Position numbers and translations under genes: made by a program. 64,000 nt of DNA from Planctomycetota bacterium. Lineage in GTDB: Bacteria; Planctomycetota; UBA1135. Of the stretch, positions 59,555 through 64,000 are shown in pieces (position 1 is the first letter of the stretch; every line of letters begins with the position of its first letter). The notes beneath the pieces are model-generated. The model did not search any database. It worked only from the letters and a program-made list of their open reading frames with translations, and was not told the origin of the DNA. The DNA is taken from the NCBI GenBank assembly GCA_002705055.1, contig PAHY01000064.1, positions 1-64,000 on the forward strand, given 5' to 3'.

Positions 59555-61288
59555 ATGGTCCGACTCGGACGCCTCCGGCAGGGAAGTGCCGGGACCGAAC
59601 CCTGGCTGATGGCCTTGCTGGCCGCGCTGGTCGGGGTGGCGGCGTCCGCGGTGGCAGTGGCGCTGCGCAGCGGGGTGCACGTGCTGTTCGAGGCGCTGCA
59701 CAGCGTGCGGGAATCGCCCTGGGGCATCCTGTTGCCGGCGGGGGGCGCGCTGCTGGGAGTGATCGTGATCCGCGTGATCTTCCGCGAGCCGGGCGGGCAC
59801 GGGGTGCCCGCGGTCCTCGAAGCCGTCTCCCGACACGGCGGATCGATGCGACCGCGCTCGATGGTCAGTCGGCTGCTGGGTTCGCTGATCAACGTGGCCA
59901 GCGGGGGCTCGGCCGGGCTGGAGGGCCCGATCGCCTTCAGCGCCGCGGCGGTCGGCAGCACCGTGGCGGCCGGCGCCAAGGTGGCCGAGCGGCAGCGCAT
60001 TCTGCTGCTGGCCTGCGGCGTGGCCGGCGGCATCGGCGCCATCTTTAACGCGCCGCTCACCGGAGTCATCTTCGCGACCGAGGTGGTGCTCGCCGAGTGG
60101 ACACTGGCGACGGTCATCCCGGTGGTCGTGGCGGCGACGGTCGCGACCTCGATCGGCCGCGGGCTGCTGGGCGCCGAAGGCGCGTTCAGTTCCGGCGAGT
60201 TTGACTGGGATGCCATCGACCTGGGGCTGTCGGTGCCGCTCGGACTGCTGGCCGGAGTCGTGTCAGTCGGCCTGGTCGGGGCGATCTTCCAGGCCGAGAC
60301 GCTCGCGGCGAAACTCAAGAAGGGCAAGCTGCTGGGCAAACCGGGGGTCGTCGCGGCGATCGCCGGCCTCGGGGTCGGGGGGATCGGCTGGATCTTTCCG
60401 CAGGCGATCGGCGAAGGCTACGAGCTGGTCAACGAGTGCCTCAACGACGACCAGCACGGCAGTTCGCTGTTCTACTTCACCGCGTTGGTGCTGCTGGCCA
60501 AATTCGTTGCCACGGTCCTGACGCTGGGCAGCAACGCCCCCGGCGGCATCTTCGCGCCCTCGCTGGTGCTCGGTGCCGCGCTGGGATTCTCCTACGGCGG
60601 CGCGCTCGATCTGCTGCCCGGGCTGGAAGTCGAAGCCGGCTTCTTCGCTCTGCTGGCCATGCCGGGGCTGGTCGCGGGCACGATGCAAGCACCATTCACC
60701 GGCATGTTCCTGGCGCTCGAGACGACGGGCTCTTGGTCCGAGACCTTGCCGCTGATGCTCGTGGCCGTGCTCTCCGCGCTGGTATCGCGCAGCCTGCTGC
60801 GCCACAGCTTCTACACCTGGGAGCTGGCCGAGACCGGCCGGCTGCTGCGACCTGGCACGGACCGCCGCATCCTGGCCGACCTGCAGGCAGTCGAAATGCT
60901 CGACCTTGAGAGCGTCAAGATCGAAGTCGGCAAGACGCTCGATGACCTCGCCAAGATCCTGCCCAAGACGCGGCGCAATCATTTTGCCGTGGTGGATGAG
61001 CAGGGGATCTTCCAGGGCATGCTCGACCTCTCAGCGCTGCGTGCGGTCATTTTTGATCCGCTGCTGCGGCAGATGACCCCGGTCGATACCGCGATGGATT
61101 CGACCGTGCCGCGCATCCGCGACACCGATTCCCTGCTGCAGGCGATGGAGGTCTTCGAAGAGGTCGGCGCCTGGGTGCTGCCCGTGATCGACGGCGATGG
61201 CCGATTCCTGGGCACGCTGTCGAAGTCGACCCTGTTCGATCGTTACCGCCGCGAACTGATCGTCCAGACCTCGGCGCGCGCCGAGTAA
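59555..61288 (+). CDS. ClC-family chloride channel/transporter with CBS domain pair
   Basis: 577 residues. The membrane core (about 20-420) has the hallmark selectivity segments: GGSAGLEGPIAFSAAAVGS (the GxExP filter with the gating Glu in place, the Arg of GREGP replaced by Leu), FNAPLTGVIFATEV (the GxFxP-equivalent), and GSNAPGGIFAPSLVLGAALGF (GGxFxPxL, conserved). The C-terminal 150 residues contain a CBS pair (MLDLESVKIEVGKTLDDLAKILPKTRRNHFAVVDEQGIFQGMLDL and a second copy ending VLPVIDGDGRFLGTLSK), which in relatives binds adenine nucleotides. It would move chloride, coupled or not to protons, across the inner membrane. The stop lies 2 bases from that of the converging GTPase gene. Confidence 0.92.
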   Translation: MVRLGRLRQGSAGTEPWLMALLAALVGVAASAVAVALRSGVHVLFEALHSVRESPWGILLPAGGALLGVIVIRVIFREPGGHGVPAVLEAVSRHGGSMRPRSMVSRLLGSLINVASGGSAGLEGPIAFSAAAVGSTVAAGAKVAERQRILLLACGVAGGIGAIFNAPLTGVIFATEVVLAEWTLATVIPVVVAATVATSIGRGLLGAEGAFSSGEFDWDAIDLGLSVPLGLLAGVVSVGLVGAIFQAETLAAKLKKGKLLGKPGVVAAIAGLGVGGIGWIFPQAIGEGYELVNECLNDDQHGSSLFYFTALVLLAKFVATVLTLGSNAPGGIFAPSLVLGAALGFSYGGALDLLPGLEVEAGFFALLAMPGLVAGTMQAPFTGMFLALETTGSWSETLPLMLVAVLSALVSRSLLRHSFYTWELAETGRLLRPGTDRRILADLQAVEMLDLESVKIEVGKTLDDLAKILPKTRRNHFAVVDEQGIFQGMLDLSALRAVIFDPLLRQMTPVDTAMDSTVPRIRDTDSLLQAMEVFEEVGAWVLPVIDGDGRFLGTLSKSTLFDRYRRELIVQTSARAE

Positions 61289-61290
61289 GC

Positions 61291-62751
61291 TCAGTCGGCG
61301 GTCAAGGCGGCGTGCAGGGCCTGCTGCCAGGCCCGCTCCTCATCCTCGGCCAGCGGGCGCCCTTTCTGCGCCGCCTGCAGCACCGCACGCAGGCCGCGAT
61401 CGAGCGCATCGCGCTGCGGCTTGTCGAGCTGCGCGGCGACCCCCTGCTTGCCCTGAGCGCTCGGCGTCGAAGGCCCCTGCGCGCTGCGCGCATGCGAGAG
61501 GGCGCGGATGGCGCGGGCGTGCGTCAGCGCGCGGTCGAGCAGCAGCCAGGCGAGACGCGGCTGGGCGACCGGGCCGATCAGGCGGAAATGCCCCGTCTCG
61601 CCCGGGAACATGCGGCGGAACAGCGCGCTCTGCGAGTCCCAGGCCTTGCCGATGCGGGCGCCGCCGAACCAAGCCCCGGCTCCGCCGAGGAGGCCGCCGA
61701 GCAGCATGCCGGTTCCCAGCGAAAGGCCGCCGACCGCGAGGTCGAGGCCGCCGCCGAGCAGCGCGCCCCAGCCTGCCGCGTAGAGCGTCAGCTGCTGCCG
61801 GGTGAGGCCAAACACCCGCCAGCTGGTTTCGCTGAACAGGTCCTCGCTCAGCAGCTCCAGCGTGCTCGGGGCGAGCGCATCGGCCGGGTGCCCGTAGAGC
61901 TCGGCGAGATCGCGCCGCAGTCCCGCTTCGAGCTTGCGCAGCGCATCCTGGTAGTCCGCGGCCAGCTCGACATCGGTGCCGACGCTGTCGCCGTGAGGCG
62001 GGGCCGGCTTGCGCTCGACGTGGCGCAGCAGCACGCCAATGCCTTCGGCCAGGGTCTCGGTGGCCTGGCGGTCGCGGCGCGCGCGCTGCTCGCGCAGGTG
62101 CGCGATCGCGGTCTCCGCGGCCGGGCGCCAATCCGAGCGCACCGCGCCCAGGACCTCGAGCAGCCGCAGGCGTGCATCCAAGCCGGCCTGATGGGCGTCG
62201 AACTCGTGGACCGCGTTGAAGAACTGGGTCAGCACCGGGCGCCAGCTCCCGGCGTGATCCTGCGGTCCGATCCGATTCAGCAGCGCGATGCCCGGCTGCC
62301 CGGCCCAGCGGAGGATCTCCATCTCGGCTTCGTGCACCGGCCGATAGGGGCGCGACGCATCGACCACATACAGCACCCCGGCTTCGCCTTCGACCAGCGG
62401 GCGCAGGAGCTCGACTTCGTCCTCAAAGTCCGGTTCGCCCAGCCGGCGTGGTGCCGCGCCGCCAAAGTGCTCGACGAAGGCGCGCACCGCTTCCTGGCGT
62501 TCGCTGGCATCGCTCGCGCGCGCCCGCAGCCAGGCCAGCGCGGCGGCGGCTTCCTGAAAGCCGGGCGTGTCGATGACGCGCAGCACCGGCTGACCCTCGT
62601 GCATCAGCGCATAGCTGCCCGAGCGCGCGGTCGTGCCGGGCGTGCGATCAATCGGCACGCTCGCGTCCTCGGTGAGGCTGGCGACGACGGAGGACTTGCC
62701 CTTGTTGACATGGCCGACGACGACCAGGGTGGGCAGCTTGGGGGTGCTCAT
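61291..62751 (-). CDS. GTPase with DUF3482-like C-terminus
   Basis: 486 residues. The N-terminal G domain has a P-loop VVVGHVNKGKSS (near residue 13), the G2/G3 region DRTPGTTARS and DTPGFQEA, and a later LNRIG in the NKxD position, so the canonical Lys-Asp pair is altered. The middle is helical; around 330-380 a hydrophobic, Gly-rich stretch (GWGALLGGGLDLAVGGLSLGTGMLLGGLLGGAGAWFGG) may insert into or span a membrane. This layout is that of the GTPase/DUF3482 family, usually next to DUF2868, as here: it overlaps the neighbouring gene by 4 bases (ATGA). Role unknown. Confidence 0.85.
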   Translation of the reverse strand: MSTPKLPTLVVVGHVNKGKSSVVASLTEDASVPIDRTPGTTARSGSYALMHEGQPVLRVIDTPGFQEAAAALAWLRARASDASERQEAVRAFVEHFGGAAPRRLGEPDFEDEVELLRPLVEGEAGVLYVVDASRPYRPVHEAEMEILRWAGQPGIALLNRIGPQDHAGSWRPVLTQFFNAVHEFDAHQAGLDARLRLLEVLGAVRSDWRPAAETAIAHLREQRARRDRQATETLAEGIGVLLRHVERKPAPPHGDSVGTDVELAADYQDALRKLEAGLRRDLAELYGHPADALAPSTLELLSEDLFSETSWRVFGLTRQQLTLYAAGWGALLGGGLDLAVGGLSLGTGMLLGGLLGGAGAWFGGARIGKAWDSQSALFRRMFPGETGHFRLIGPVAQPRLAWLLLDRALTHARAIRALSHARSAQGPSTPSAQGKQGVAAQLDKPQRDALDRGLRAVLQAAQKGRPLAEDEERAWQQALHAALTAD

Positions 62752-64000
62752 CCCAGGGCCTCCACGCGCAGGTAGGGGTCATGAAGCCGCGCCAGATAGT
62801 CGCGCCAGAGCTGCAGCGCGGCTTCGTCTTCGGGGCCAACCAGCGCGACCAGGATCGGAGCGTGGACCCCCAGCGTCTCGCGCAGCTTCTGCAGCGCGCG
62901 GGTCAGCGCCTTGTTGGGGCTCTCGCCCAGCTCCGCGAACAGGACCAGTCCCTGCGCCCGCTTGGCCTGCTCGGCCGCCTGGCGGACGGCGGTCTCGGAG
63001 GCATGCGCATCGGCGCCGCCGGCTTCCAGCAGCGACTCCGCGGTCCAGGAGAAACCCTGACGCAGCCGGGCTGCGAGCTGCTCGGCTTGGTGCGGGAAGC
63101 CTCCCCAGACCAGCGCGGGAACCGGTCGGGCGGGAATCGCGAAGCCTGCAGCCGAGTCGTCCGCCGACGCACCGGCTGCGCCCGCAGGTGCCGACTCCGC
63201 CAGCAGCTCGCCCTGCACTTCGCTGGGGCGCGGGCCCTGCCAGTCACCCGGCTTCGGCAGCGCGAGCATCAGATCAAACAGGCGCTGAAAGCCGGTGTGA
63301 TCCAGCCGGCTGGCCTGCAGGGCGCGGCGCAGTCGCCAGCCGCCGTAGGCCCAGGCGAGCAGGCGGGGGAGCAGCCCCCAGACCAGCTGAGCGACCAGAA
63401 GGAAACTCCACCAGGCGGCCGAAGCGCGCGCCGAAGCGGCGCCTTCGCCCTGCACGAAGCTGCGGTCCAGGCGATTCCACTGCGTGGCCGCGACCTCTTC
63501 CAGGCTGGGCACAGTTTCGGGAGCCAGCCAGGCCCAGGGCCAAGCCAGCGCCTGCACCAGTCCGTGCAACCAGCTGGCGTCGACCCCGGCCGGGGTCGTC
63601 GACCAGGCAAAGGCCAGATCGCTGAAGACCGCCAGCCAGAGGAAGACCACGGCGGCGGCGAGATGAAAGCCCACCCCGATCGCCTGCGCGCTGCGGAACA
63701 GGCCCCAGCGTTCGGCCTCGGCATAGAGCGGGCGGCGTGTGGCCAGCGCGGTGCGATGCCGCGCCAGTTCTTCCCAGCTGGCGCGCCAGGATTCAGGAGC
63801 GGTGCCCAGCAGGCGGCGGACGATCGGGGCGCGGGCCAGAGCGCCGACCGCCCGTTGCGTGGCGCTGGTCAACGCGCGCCCGCGGGCCGCGCCGGCGCCG
63901 AGCGTGAACAGCAGCAGCGCAAACAGCAGGATCTGCAACAGCACGAACAGGCCGAGGAAGTTCCACAGATTGACCGGGGCGCTGCCGTCGTAAGTCAAGG
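62748..64000 (-). CDS. DUF2868-like membrane protein, 5' end cut by window edge
   Basis: The frame reaches the right edge open; TTG 63998 is a possible but doubtful start, so about 416 residues are visible and more may lie outside. Hydrophobic helices include FLGLFVLLQILLFALLLFTLG, VGFHLAAAVVFLWLAVFSDLAF and FLLVAQLVWGLLPRLLAWAYG, followed by a cytoplasmic part (RPVPALVWGGFPHQAEQLAARL, GLVLFAELGESPNKALTRALQKL). This matches DUF2868, the usual partner of GTPase/DUF3482. It precedes the GTPase gene in the operon and overlaps it by 4 bases. Joint membrane function is an inference. Confidence 0.8.
   Translation of the reverse strand, partial: LTYDGSAPVNLWNFLGLFVLLQILLFALLLFTLGAGAARGRALTSATQRAVGALARAPIVRRLLGTAPESWRASWEELARHRTALATRRPLYAEAERWGLFRSAQAIGVGFHLAAAVVFLWLAVFSDLAFAWSTTPAGVDASWLHGLVQALAWPWAWLAPETVPSLEEVAATQWNRLDRSFVQGEGAASARASAAWWSFLLVAQLVWGLLPRLLAWAYGGWRLRRALQASRLDHTGFQRLFDLMLALPKPGDWQGPRPSEVQGELLAESAPAGAAGASADDSAAGFAIPARPVPALVWGGFPHQAEQLAARLRQGFSWTAESLLEAGGADAHASETAVRQAAEQAKRAQGLVLFAELGESPNKALTRALQKLRETLGVHAPILVALVGPEDEAALQLWRDYLARLHDPYLRVEALG

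Noticed and set aside
1..64000. CRISPR arrays, tRNA, rRNA, prophage
   Set aside because: No regularly spaced repeats, no tRNA cloverleaf or CCA end, no rRNA signature and no phage structural or integrase gene were seen by eye; a covariance search could still find a missed tRNA.

Overview
The window is high-GC bacterial DNA (roughly two thirds G+C by eye) with tightly packed protein genes and no rRNA or tRNA gene that I could find. The gene content points to Planctomycetota. There is a CxxCH haem protein of the PVC type fused to NPCBM and DUF1080 domains, sulfatases, many secreted or lipid-anchored proteins of unknown function, several carboxypeptidase-regulatory-like proteins, the futalosine menaquinone route (mqnA, mqnE), and a fused isobutyryl-CoA mutase. 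The phylum is an inference from families, not from a marker gene.

Layout. 1-361: the 3' end of a transposase. 383-7051: secreted proteins and lipoproteins, glycerol kinase, and an ArsR regulator divergent from a tandem pair of barrel-like lipoproteins. 7105-8622: a two-gene base-excision-repair unit (SMUG1-type uracil-DNA glycosylase and exonuclease III). 8797-12450: a 1217-residue glycine-rich lipoprotein ending in a strong terminator. 12562-16441: merR-icmF, with a palindromic operator candidate. 16506-18170: endonuclease III divergent from PrmA. 18186-18368: a possible structured RNA ending in a terminator. 18409-23123: an operon of ArsR regulator, membrane-fusion lipoprotein, RND pump and a small DUF2892 membrane protein, perhaps responding to reactive sulfur. 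23120-31849: secreted proteins, a sulfatase, an unusual transketolase and an esterase. 31864-39117: UDP-glucose dehydrogenase, a sulfatase-superfamily lipoprotein and GT-C-like membrane proteins, a plausible surface-glycan locus. 39128-45161: carboxypeptidase-regulatory-like proteins and a transglutaminase-esterase fusion. 45187-47450: prolyl-tRNA synthetase coupled to an OB-fold lipoprotein. 47453-50786: an AT-richer island of three envelope genes and a long intergenic stretch. 50787-56226: the haem protein and an EEP-family protein. 56236-58806: mqnE-mqnA-LON-like operon. 58832-61288: HTH-PTS IIA fusion and a ClC channel. 61291-64000: a GTPase/DUF3482 gene and the partial DUF2868 gene upstream of it.

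A theme that runs through the window is promoter architecture. A TANNNT hexamer sits 6-9 bases before many start codons (exactly 6 at seven of them), usually without a Shine-Dalgarno sequence. This predicts leaderless or near-leaderless mRNAs. Several divergent gene pairs share one short spacer whose two -10 boxes overlap. Inside operons, stop and start codons commonly overlap as ATGA or TGATG, indicating translational coupling.
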